DNA from: Serpula lacrymans var. lacrymans S7.9
Lineage: Eukaryota; Basidiomycota; Agaricomycetes; Boletales; Serpulaceae
Length of the DNA: 64,000 bases
Reading direction: 5' to 3'
Assembly (NCBI RefSeq): GCF_000218685.1
Contig: NW_006763297.1
Coordinates: 434,001 to 498,000, forward strand
In this document: positions 34,250-43,963 of the stretch, piece after piece
Position numbering within the stretch: position 1 is the first letter of the stretch
Layout of the letters: every line of letters starts with the position of its first letter
Made by a program: the position numbers and the translations under genes
The notes under the pieces: generated by a model
What the model saw: only the letters and a program-made list of their open reading frames with translations
Database searches by the model: none
What the model was told of the DNA's origin: nothing

Positions 34250-34960
34250 AAAACTCACCATTCTCTCCCTCGAATTGGATGGTAGCTAAGACGATATCTT
34301 CCTTTCCAAGTACCATGGTGGGTAGTGTCCATGTGTCGAGCGAATGGGCAAGAGGCTTACGCTTGGGAGAAGCCGCCGGGAGCTGATTCATAGACGTGTA
34401 CATCTTCAGGTCACTTCTGCAATAACAGATTGACCGACAAGTGCTGCTTGTCAAGTGACTCAAGAGTATAGAATGTGACTCTGTAGATAATCGTCAAAAC
34501 CGCCATCCAATTCGAGTGTGAGATAAGTTATGTACCCTTAATATCGTATGGAGGGTGTTTGCGAGGAGCCCATCGAAGTTGTAACAATAAATTTGGGTAT
34601 GAGTCGGACCAGCGCTACTGATTCTACTGATTCAGTCAAGAATGCCGATTTAAAATGATGCCGTACATCACCAAATCTAATGATTCAAAGGGCGAAAAGT
34701 CTTGAAGCTGTCTCTGCAACCTTCGTTCCATAGCGTCCTTGACATATCACCAACGCCAGTGCCAAATTGTTCCACAATGTCTTTTCTCTCCTGCTCTATC
34801 TCCTCTCCTGTCATACTTGCTATCCCGCGCCCATTCTCTTCGCTGACGTGCCGCCGCATGGCATCCTCTCTAGCGTCCGGATTGTTGGAGTCGTAGCCGA
34901 GGGCGTCAGAAGCATCTTGCAGAGCCTATCGAATGACAGCCATACGCTGGCATAAGAAAG
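34250..34960. pseudogene. Scrambled RPAP1 5' fragments
   Basis: There are three pieces. 34716-34960 on minus matches RPAP1 exon 1 (MRRHVSEENGRGIASM then TGEEIEQERKDIVEQFG). 34566-34712 on plus matches the end of exon 1 (AAGGGCGAAAAGTCTTGAAG). 34250-34500 on minus matches the start of exon 2 (MYTSMNQLPAASPKRKPLA). The middle piece is inverted relative to its neighbours. No continuous frame exists. Confidence 0.82.
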
Positions 34961-35079
34961 CGATAGATCATTTGATGATAAAGGTCAACTAAGTACGTGC
35001 AAAAGTTTCAAGAAGACTGGCTCGAAATGGGTGACATGATTCCGAGTCTACTGCACCAATTTCGTCGACTGGTGGTTGG

Positions 35080-35305
35080 GCGGTACATTGTTACAGCTGT
35101 ACGCGGCACAATTTACTCTGTAGTAAGTAAACAGTAATTCTACAATTTGATAAAACCCGAACACGAGCTTAGCTCCAGTATCAAGAACACGACAACTTGA
35201 ACTCCAGACAGTTGGCGTCATCTTGACGAACATGTAAAGACGTGTCAAACCGGGTTTGTGTCCGGTGGATGGCGATGAAAGACGGATACAAGGGGCAGGC
35301 GACAC
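35080..35305 (-). pseudogene. 3' end of a third STE3 receptor copy
   Basis: Minus-strand 35305 to about 35080 aligns with the last codons and 3' UTR of receptor 2 (31920 to about 31740): VSV-HRHPPDTNPV then TGA, then GTCTGGAGTTCAAGTTGT and GTTTACTTACTACAGAGTAAAT. The rest of the gene is missing. Together with the RPAP1 pieces it marks a second receptor-RPAP1 segment in inverted order. Confidence 0.78.
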
Positions 35306-35795
35306 AGGACCGGCGGAATAGACGTATACAACCTACCGGCCACACAGGTGATACAGCCTGTTGTGAAGTCTTACATAATGGACTGTGTGAGAAAGTGACT
35401 AAGAGTGTTTATGTTCTGTACAAACCATCTCTGTGAATCGTATGTAGCATGTGAACCATAACATGGCATATGGTTGTGAGGGACTATATCCTGACCCAGG
35501 CTCCTCCCAAGCCGCACTGTTTCGAGAGAGGAGGATAATTGTAATAAAACTAAGTGAAACTCAGCCGCTGCCCGAGAGGCTATAGAAATGACTGAGGTAT
35601 TTCTATACTAAACCCCCTACTACTTATAGTCGGAGGTGCTACTTGCTACAGTATAATGACTCCTAGGAGAACAATGGTGACTCCATGGAGTGGTGGCTAT
35701 ACTCCATGGAGAACAATGGCTGCTTTGGCAGAGACCGGGTTTATCCGGTTTTGTCAAATTGTTAGAGCAAGAATGATAAGATATGATAAGATAAT

Positions 35796-36210
35796 TGTTA
35801 CGCACGAAGTGCTTAACAAAGTCTGAGGGTTCATCGAGGTTTGTAAAGAGACTTATCCGAAGACAAGTTCGAGAACGTAGTTCTGAGTGGAGGTTTTCCA
35901 ACGGGAGTTGGTCTTCTTCTGAATAGAAGTCTGATCTTAGGAGTCTAGCTTTGTAAGCGTAAACTGCATAGAATCGTATTAGAGAATACTACTGCTGTTA
36001 CATGGTATTTATAATGGAAAGGAATCGGTGATAGGAGTTAGGTCCTATCTAGGGCAGGTCCGTCTGTTGAGGACTAAGTACTATAATAGGTACTATGAAT
36101 GCGAGAGGAACGGAAGTGTACGTGAAGGAAATGAGTCATTGGTCCGATGGTATAACCAATGAGTAAAAAGAAATGAGTAGTCCTTAAAATGTCCAATAGA
36201 GATCGTAACA
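35796..36210 (-). mobile_element. Solo LTR of gypsy II family (415 bp)
   Basis: It begins TGTTACGCACGAAG and ends GAGATCGTAACA. It is the reverse complement of the gypsy II LTRs at 52146-54388 and 60550-60963. A perfect 5-bp target-site duplication ATAAT flanks it (35791-35795 and 36211-36215). No internal sequence. Confidence 0.92.
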
Positions 36211-36215
36211 ATAAT

Positions 36216-36890
36216 AAAAATTCATACCCAGCATAACCTTGATCCTCACTCTCTCTCCACAGCAGCTTGGACTTAACATTGGTACACATTGGCAAGCCAC
36301 AGTGATGGTGACAGCGGACTATCAAAAATAGTAGGCAGATTTGTATTTTCTGAAAGCTCCTTCGATTTTGAGAAAACGACAATAAAAAAGTACATATACA
36401 TTCTGCGATGCTTATTGCACAGAAGCCAAATGCATCAGTAGATCAGTTTGATCAGATACAATGCAACATCATTTTGAAACTGTCCTCAATGCGTTTCAAT
36501 CAACAGGCATACAACCCCTTCAATTCTTTGAGCACATTTTGTGTTCCCCATCTTGTCAAAGTCACCCTTTCGTGTCTAATATACAGGCCTGGCCAACTTT
36601 AGCTTGCCATAGGCATGGTAAGACATTCAGTTCCTGTTCTGTAATATGTTGAACATCAGCTATTGATGGGACATCTTGTGCAGTGATAAGCGCTGCTGGG
36701 ATGGTCATGCACGGCCCAAGTTAGAAATAGAAGTGTGGTGCAAAAATATTGATCAAATTTTAAACCTCATTTTTTGATAGTCTGCCGTGACTGTGGCTGG
36801 CCAATGTTTACCAATGTTAAGTGCAAGCCGCTGTGGAGAGAGAGCGAGGAGCAAGGTTGTGCTGGGTTTGAAATATACATCTATTAATAA
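36216..36890. other. Inverted-repeat element of unknown type (arms about 115 bp)
   Basis: 36216-36335 and 36770-36885 are inverted copies (shared TGTTAAGT-CAAGC-GCTGTGGAGAGAGAG). The middle encodes fragments such as HFETVLNAFQSTGIQPLQFF on plus. It could be a degraded DNA transposon or MITE-like derivative. Family not identified. Confidence 0.45.
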
Positions 36891-36988
36891 CACTACTCCA
36901 TACTTTGTCCCTATGCTCTAGGATTTCTCCTCCTCTCTTGAAACAGTGTGGCTTGGGAGGAGTCTGATCCTGACCATATATTTCGTTT

Positions 36989-37232
36989 TGTACAAACCAT
37001 ATGATGCCAGAGGGTTACAATGGACCATTCCAAGGAGTGGTCATATGGATTGGATGAACCATAGTGTGGTATATGGTTGGCAGGAACTATATCGTGATGA
37101 TATGCTTTATCCTGTACAGACCATATGATGCCAGATGGTTCTGCTGGACCATTCCGTAGAGTGGTCATATGGATTGGGAGAACCATAGCGGGTATATGGT
37201 TGGTTGGCAGGAACTATGTCATGATGATATGC
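36989..37232 (+). repeat. Two tandem copies of a 120-124 bp unit
   Basis: Units start TGTACAAACC at 36989 and TGTACAGACC at 37113. Both include CATATGATGCCAGA, GTGGTCATATGGATTGG and GATGATATGC. They abut the gypsy I LTR at 37233. Confidence 0.8.
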
Positions 37233-37648
37233 TGTAACAACCAAGAATTAGTCACTCTGGCGCACACAAGAACACACTATAAGGGTACTGAATGGGGAGT
37301 GGTTACCCCTTAGGCTGCAGAGAGTTTGTTGGTTAACAACAGGAGGACTCGCTGAGGAGTCTCCTTGATCTATTGGGGTATTTATACTAATACAGAGTGT
37401 TTGTACCTATGTACTGTACAGTTGATAAAAGCAGTGGCTGATGATGTCAGAGGGCGCAGCCCGTGTGACCAGCTCCACTGCATGAGAGAGTTTGTGTCTA
37501 AAAGAAGAATAAAGGCAGCGCTGCACGAGAAGGTGGATTTAGAACGAAAAAGAAAAGTGCCGCATGGCACGGAGTGTGAACTATAGTAAAAGGTTAAAGC
37601 GGAGAATGAAAATTAAAGGAAAGGTCCGAAAATTGTGTTATTGTAACA
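37233..37648 (-). mobile_element. Gypsy I LTR (416 bp), 3' LTR of a truncated minus copy
   Basis: Ends TGTAACAACC / TTATTGTAACA. The adjoining 37649-37660 is the reverse complement of a polypurine tract (GAAGGGGGGTAG), so this is the 3' LTR of the element whose pol tail follows. Confidence 0.85.
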
Positions 37649-38040
37649 CTACCCCCCTTCTAAGGCTCGACTTCCAGGTGAGACCAAATACCGGAGGTAG
37701 TAGTTAAATTTTCGGGCATAGTTTGAAAAAGGGAATTAAAAAGTTTTGAATCCATGCCTCTAAGCTTCCTAGGAGCTGAGGGGTTCTTAGAATAAAATTT
37801 GCAAACAGCGTTGCGGGAGTTATCCAGATGGGCTTCTGGCTCCCACGCTCTGTCCTCGTCTCCATAGCCTTTCCATAGGACTAGGAATGCTAATTTACCA
37901 CACTTCAAGCGTGCATCCACCACCTGTTCGACTTTGAACTTTTCTTCACCTTCCTGGGTGACTATGACCGGTCCGGGCCGGTCTACACGCTATCCCGGCA
38001 GCGGCCCTTTGTAAGGTCTCACACGGCTAATATTGACCGT
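37649..38040 (-). pseudogene. Gypsy I pol 3' fragment with chromodomain
   Basis: The minus strand encodes VVDARLKCGKLAFLVLWKGY then GDEDRAWEPEAHLDNS, a chromodomain (W..W..PE pattern), as at the end of the gypsy I copy at 47150-47428. An in-frame TAG replaces the CAG of the LLPGQRVDRP motif. It is cut off at 38040 by the LTR-like element. Confidence 0.85.
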
Positions 38041-39860
38041 TGTCATGCACCAAAGTTGATTGGTAGCATGGACAGGTATCAATAACAAAGCAAATATTCA
38101 AAAAGACTCGCCTTTGCGCCACACAGGCACAGTGCCACGTGGAATAGTAATTAATATTGCCTTTTTCGAACTTGTGGCTGATCAGCACCACCTCTATTAG
38201 GCAATCCAGTCACGCTCACCTTTGCTTTTCCATTTGGTACTTTCCCCATTTTGGCATTTTGGCAAATTTTCGCGTTGCCACTGGCTACACATTGCATTGC
38301 GCCCTCGCTTTTGTCATTTCCTTCACTTCCCTTCCTTTGCCTAGCCCCACCATGGGTCCCTTACTCTCGTTTTGATTCTCACCCGACGGTCATTTTTGGA
38401 TCCCCATTTTAGTTCACCTACTCGTCACCTCCAGCCTCCTCCTCCTCATCTTCTTTGCTCCCCCACCATTTCCAATGTCACCACTTCCTATCCGCTTCCG
38501 TTGCCGATCTGTTGACTACCACGTGCCACTGCTGATATCAGCAAAGCCCCGGCGGCTGGTCCAGATAGGGCAACAGGTCCATCTTCATGACGTCGATCTG
38601 CCATCATATACTATCAAAACATTGGTCGCTCGTCGTCTTGCCTGGTTGGAGCGTGGGTGGGTAGTTTTTGAGCTGGAGAAGGTTCATCCCCTTGCGTTGC
38701 CCATGTTCATCGCTGTCCCATTCACTTGGGTACACTTATCTTTTGTCCATCGTCTTCGCTACAGCTACACCTATCACACGCTGCCTGGGACTCACTTGTT
38801 CCAAATTGGAACTACTCCTCTCCCTCCCTCGTTTGATCAGGTAGTCCAACACAACCAGTCCATTGGTAAGGCCATGGAACTGTCGGATTTGGACTAGGTG
38901 GTGGACCGGTGGCTCCAGTTTCTTTTTCTTCAGCAGAACATTCATTTACAGTGCAATTATTTTTTGATTTTTGAATCATTTTTATGTTTTTTATGGACAC
39001 ATATTTTTTAGAATGCCTGACTGACAATAAAGGAACTGTGTTGATACTGATAGTGTTTTGCCTTGCCTTTTTTTTACTGCATCTTCCCATGACATCATGA
39101 TTTTCCTGCTCTCTTTTTGCTATTGGACTTTACTTTATGGCTATACAAACCTGTGACATTACTCACAGCATTCATTGTTCTATCCCTTTCTTTTCCTTTT
39201 TTTGACAATCTTATCCTGTACTACCTACGCAGGATTTGTCAGTGTACATTCCTTCCTTCATGTTCTTTCTCATTCTTTTTGCACAGCTATACTGTGCATA
39301 GCCTACTTTTCTTTCACTATATAAACCCCTGTATTTTACCTTGTAAAAAAAACAAGAAATCCAATCCAGACTTCTTCTCTAATTTCAAGTTCACTACTCT
39401 GCTACTTGTGATCCAGTGTGGTCACAACACTTCCCACTGCTACCACTGTTAACTGCTGTCATTGTCACTTGTCACTTTTAAAGCCATTGTCCTCCCTTTC
39501 GATTAGAGTCCTTCTGAGCACTACAGTTTGTGCGTCAGGAGCCTGCTATCACTGGGAACCTTGTTATCTTGTCATTCTCAAACCTACCTTGTGCTATAAT
39601 TAGCAAGGTAGTGCTCATCTATACTCGCCACAAAGCCCCTATCTTTCTATATTCCAACTATCCCTCCTCCTCAAAACCCACACCCATACATGTCTGGGTT
39701 TTACTTTGAAGGATCCTCATACATACCACCCCACGAACAACCAGACCACTCCACTGTTCTAGGAGGCAAAGCCCATAAACAAGTTCCGTGGAATCTGGGA
39801 GGATTGTGTGTTAGTTTGTTTTTGTGTGTGGTTTTCTAACAGCAGTTCTCATCATCAACA
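38041..39860 (+). mobile_element. 1.82-kb LTR-like element, copy 1 (diverged, ORF broken)
   Basis: It begins TGTCATGCACCAAAG and ends ATCATCAACA. It is about 1,820 bp and homologous to copies 2 and 3. No target-site duplication: the left flank is gypsy I pol (minus) and the right flank is gypsy I LTR (plus), which points to recombination. The resident ORF is interrupted by TGA at about 38373-38375 (TTA in the other copies), leaving MSPLPIRF... (38475-38897). Confidence 0.85.
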
Positions 39861-40185
39861 GCGGTACTTTCCATTTTGTTCAAACTCCACCTTCTCGCAC
39901 TACACTGCCTTTATTCTTATTTTAGCTACAAGTCTCTCACGCAGTGGAGCTGGTCACACGAGCTGTGCCCTCTCATCAGCCACTGCTTTTATCAACTGTA
40001 CAGTACATAAGTACAAACACTCTGTATTAGTATATATACCTCAATAAATCCAGGAGACTCCTCAGCAAGTCCTCCTGTTGTATCCTCACAACTAACTTGT
40101 TGAAGCCTAAAGGGTAACCACTCCCTCATCATTATCTCCATAGCTTGTCTGAGTTGTGCGCCAGATAACAAACTCTTGGTTGTTA
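39861..40185 (+). mobile_element. Gypsy I 5' LTR fragment
   Basis: From ACTTTCCATTTTG onward it matches the 3' LTR at 47527-47823 almost base for base (CACTCTGTATTAGTATATATACCTCAAT). It continues beyond the truncated 3' LTR to CTCTTGGTTGTTA. The first third of the LTR is missing. Confidence 0.85.
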
Positions 40186-40693
40186 ATTAGGACTCGCTCT
40201 TTCTACTCTCTCGCACATTGTGCAAACCCGGACCCCAGGGTTAAGGGGATAGTATTATTGTTTGTGAATATCCTGCATAGCAGATAGGTGCGCTCCTAGC
40301 GATGGCCTTGTAGTGCTTTGGGAGAAGAAACAATAATTTTGATACGCGGTCCCCAGTGTGAAGGGGAGTACTTTAGCTCAGCAGTTGGTGTGGAACCACT
40401 GTTGATTACAATTTTAGAATACAAAACCTTCTTCCTCGAATACCTCTGACCAGGCCGGGCACTTGCCTCTGCCAGTCTGGAGAAGGGTTGACAGCATAAC
40501 AAGCGGACCACCCCCTGACAACCATTCGGACCAGGGTTTATTACAAATACCTTTTTATATGTTTTTTCAAATACTATAGTGTGGGTAGTCGGAGATTGAG
40601 ATCTGATACTCAGCAGGGAAGAGGTAGATCTGCAGATAGCAAGCGGGGACCCCCTGTTACATTTTTTTTACCTTACCAAGAGAACAAGTCAAC

Positions 40694-41559
40694 ATGTCGT
40701 CGCAAAGTCAACAACCCGACGTCAACACTCTGTTGCACAACATGCGTGCACAGATTTTGGCGTTGACCACGCAACTCACTGAGCTGCAGGCACACCCTCC
40801 TGCAGCAACCCCCTTGGTCGAGAAGAAGTTCAATAAGAAAGTTGAAGTCATCACTGACCCTGGCGCCTTTGAGGGAGACAGAGCGCAATTTGCCGAGTGG
40901 TGGATCAAGCTCCAAATTTGGGTCAAGGCAAACTGGGATGTGTTTGCCGATGGATTTGGGGTACCAACTGCGGTACTATCTCGATTAAAAGGACCTGTGG
41001 CGGGTCGATACGCCCAAGTTAGAATGCAGGAGTGCTACACTGCGGGAGTGTGGCCTGTCTGGGACAATCTCTAGGAAATGAATATGCAGTAGAGCTGCTG
41101 AAACGCAATGTAAACCCTCACATAGCAGAACAGCTCTACCTACAGGATATGAGGAGCGAGAACCACTCTCAAGCAGCAGAGGAGGTTCAAAAAATAGGTA
41201 GGGCCATAGAGCTCTACAAAATGCATCAAGATGGCGGGTCCACCACCAAAAACAACTATTCCCAGAGGAGCCCTGGGTCATCAAACCAAAATAAAAATCA
41301 CTCTCACGGGTTCCAACCATTTGGGTTGCAACCAGGACGGGGAGCCCCAATGGATATTGGTGCGGTCCAGGGTGGACAGACGCGCAGATTCACCTGCTAC
41401 AGCTGTGGGCAGGAGGGGCACATGGCCCAAAATTGTCCAAACGGAGTGCGGGCCGCTCAACAAAAAAATAACCAAGGGCGCCAGGCGCACCAATTAGAAA
41501 CAGAGAAACCGGATGATTGGCTCAATACTCTGGCCGGTCGTTCATACAACAAAATCTGA
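40694..41559 (+). pseudogene. Gypsy I gag, frameshifted
   Basis: The N-terminal part from ATG 40694 (MSSQSQQPDVNTLLHNMRAQ) reads to 41074, ending in a different frame from the C-terminal part (41032-41559). The second part has LEQ-like helices, a PMDIGAVQ linker and one CCHC zinc knuckle (CYSCGQEGHMAQNC, nucleotides about 41397-41438), the nucleic-acid-binding module of Gag. A small deletion near 41030-41075 explains the frame change. Confidence 0.85.
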
Positions 41560-42138
41560 GCTTTCTTCTATGACCAACAGGTCAATGAAATGAAAGCTCA
41601 GGGAAAAAAGTTTGGAGCTTAGGTCACTTGGGTGCCTTCGCTCCTACGAACAATGAAGTAAACCACAACAAGGTGGCCCCTGCTCCGGGGTGTTGCATGA
41701 GCAATAAAGGAAAGACGGGGGTGGCTCCCCAATTTGAAAATAGATTTCTAAATTTGTTATCAAAAGTATGTAATTGTATGCAAAGCTGTGACTGTGGATT
41801 TGTCTTGGACCCTCCTGATGATATAGCTGCTCTGAGCGCTGATTCAGTGGGTCAAGATGATGAAAGAGTTAATGCTAAAAATACTTACAAAACCACCGCT
41901 GTACCAGCGTCTCCCTTGGAGCGTGGCCCCGGCGAGACAAACACTACGGTGCTTTCATTCTGGTAAAAATAAAAATAAAAACATAGAAAATCTTAAAGTA
42001 AAAAAACATGTTTTTTTTGATCATTCTTCTTTTTCTTCGGAGCCACTTCCCACAGAAATCCCAAGGCGTGTGTTGATGTGCACATATTTATTCCTAAAGG
42101 AGATCCGTTTAGACGTTGGTATGGAAAACCTTGCCCGG

Positions 42139-43963
42139 TGTCGATGATGAGAACTGGTGTTAGAAAACCACACACAAAAACAAACTAACACACAATCCTC
42201 CCAGATTCCACAGAACTTGTTTATGGGCTTTGCCTCCTAGAACAGTGGGTGCTCTGGTTGTTCGTGGGGTGGTATGTACAAGGGACCTTCAAAGTAAAAC
42301 CCAGAGGTGTATGAGTGTGGGTTTTGAGGAGGAGGGATAGTTGAATTTATAGAAGATAGGTGCTTAGTGACGAGTATAGATGAGCACTACCTTGCTAATG
42401 GTAGCACAAGGTAGGTTTGAGAACAACGAGGATGACGAGGTGACGAGGTTCCCAGTGATAGCAGGCTCCTGACGCACAAACTGTAGTGCTCAGAAGGACT
42501 CTAGTCGAAAGGGATGACAATGACTTCAAAAATGGGAAGTGACGATGACAGCAGTTGACAGTGGTAGCAGTGGGAAGTGTTGTGACCACACTGGATCACA
42601 AGCAGCAGAGTAGTGAACTTGAAATTAGAGAAGAAGTCTGGATTGGAGTTCTTGTTTTTTTACAAGGTAAAATACAGGGGTTTATATAGTGAAAGAAAAG
42701 TAGGCTATGCACAGTATAGCTGTGCAAAAAGAATGAGAAAGAACATGAAGGAAGGAATGTACACTGACAAATCCTGCGTAGGTAGTACAGGATAAGATTG
42801 TCAAAAAAAGGAAAAGAAAGGGATAGAACAATGAATGCTGTGAGTAATGTCACAGGTTTGTATAGCCATAAAGTAAAGTCCAATAGCAAAAAGAGAGCAG
42901 GAAAATCATGATGTCATGGGAAGATGCAGTAAAAAAAAGGCAAGGCAAAACACTATCAGTATCAACACAGTTCCTTTATTGTCAGTCAGGCATTCTAAAA
43001 AATATGTGTCCATAAAAAACATAAAAATGATTCAAAAATCAAAAATAATTGCACTGTAAATGAATGTTCTGCTGAAGAAAAAGAAACTGGAGCCACCGGT
43101 CCACCACCTAGTCCAAATCCGACAGTTCCATGGCCTTACCAATGGACTGGTTGTGTTGGACTACCTGATCAAACGAGGGAGGGAGAGGAGTAGTTCCAAT
43201 TTGGAACAAGTGAGTCCCAGGCAGCGTGTGATAGGTGTAGCTGTAGCGAAGACGATGGACAAAAGATAAGTGTACCCAAGTGAATGGGACAGCGATGAAC
43301 ATGGGCAACGCAAGGGGATGAACCTTCTCCAGCTCAAAAACTACCCACCCACGCTCCAACCAGGCAAGACGACGAGCGACCAATGTTTTGATAGTATATG
43401 ATGGCAGATCGACGTCATGAAGATGGACCTGTTGCCCTATCTGGACCAGCCGCCGGGGCTTTGCTGATATCAGCAGTGGCACGTGGTAGTCAACAGATCG
43501 GCAACGGAAGCGGATAGGAAGTGGTGACATCAGAAATGGTGGGGGTGCAAATAAGATGAGGAGGAGGAGGGTGGAGGTGACGAAAAAGTGGATTAGAATG
43601 GTGATCCAGAAACGACCGTCAGGTGAGAATAAAAAGGAGAGGAAGGGGCCCATGGTGGGGCTAGGCAAAGGAAGGGGAGTAAGGGAAACGACAAAAGCAA
43701 GGGCACAATGCAATGTGTAGCCAGTGGCGACGCGAAAATTTGCCGAAATGCCGAAATGTGGAAAGTACCGGATGGAAAAGCAAAGGTGAGCGTGACTGGA
43801 TTGCCTAATAAAGGTGATGCTGATCAGCCACAAGTTCGAAAAAGGCAATATTAATTACTATTCCACGTGGCACTGTGCCTGTGTGGCGCAAAGGCAAGTC
43901 TTTTGAATATTCGCTTCATTATTGACACCTGTCCATGCTACCAATCAACTTTGGTGCATGACA
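42139..43963 (-). mobile_element. 1,825-bp LTR-like element, copy 2
   Basis: In its own orientation it runs TGTCATGC...CATCGACA (43963 to 42139), with TGTC/GACA inverted ends and a 4-bp target-site duplication CCGG (42135-42138 and 43964-43967). Its length equals copy 3 exactly, and compared stretches are identical, so insertion was recent. It interrupts gypsy I pol. Confidence 0.9.
43108..43653 (-). CDS. Conserved 181-aa membrane-anchored ORF of the LTR-like element (copy 2)
   Basis: The start ATG (43653) lies in a strong context (CCACCATGG). The frame is open further upstream but without an ATG. A hydrophobic segment (about residues 17-42, WITILIHFFVTSTLLLLILF) predicts one transmembrane helix. 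A soluble part follows, with SVDYHVPLLISAKPRRLVQI, QVHLHDVDLPSYTIKTLVAR and VHRLRYSYTYHTLPGTHLFQ, ending in KAMELSDLD. The protein is identical to that of copy 3. It matches no retrotransposon domain I know. Unknown function; it could be a captured host gene or a translated LTR leader. Confidence 0.55.
   Translation of the reverse strand: MGPFLSFLFSPDGRFWITILIHFFVTSTLLLLILFAPPPFLMSPLPIRFRCRSVDYHVPLLISAKPRRLVQIGQQVHLHDVDLPSYTIKTLVARRLAWLERGWVVFELEKVHPLALPMFIAVPFTWVHLSFVHRLRYSYTYHTLPGTHLFQIGTTPLPPSFDQVVQHNQSIGKAMELSDLD

Larger units (their letters stand above)
35497..36963. repeat. Inverted repeat pair (arms about 45 bp) around a TE-filled interval
   Basis: The arm at 35505-35541 is the reverse complement of 36924-36960 (core GGCTTGGGAGGAG and TCCTCCTCTCT). 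The few mismatches are C/T transitions. They may be the ends of an old DNA element into which other sequences inserted. Confidence 0.55.

Noticed and set aside
40370..40420. tRNA-like stretch (TAGCTCAGCAGTTGGTG) in the gypsy I leader
   Set aside because: It resembles a D-arm, but no B box (GGTTCGANTCC) or cloverleaf follows.
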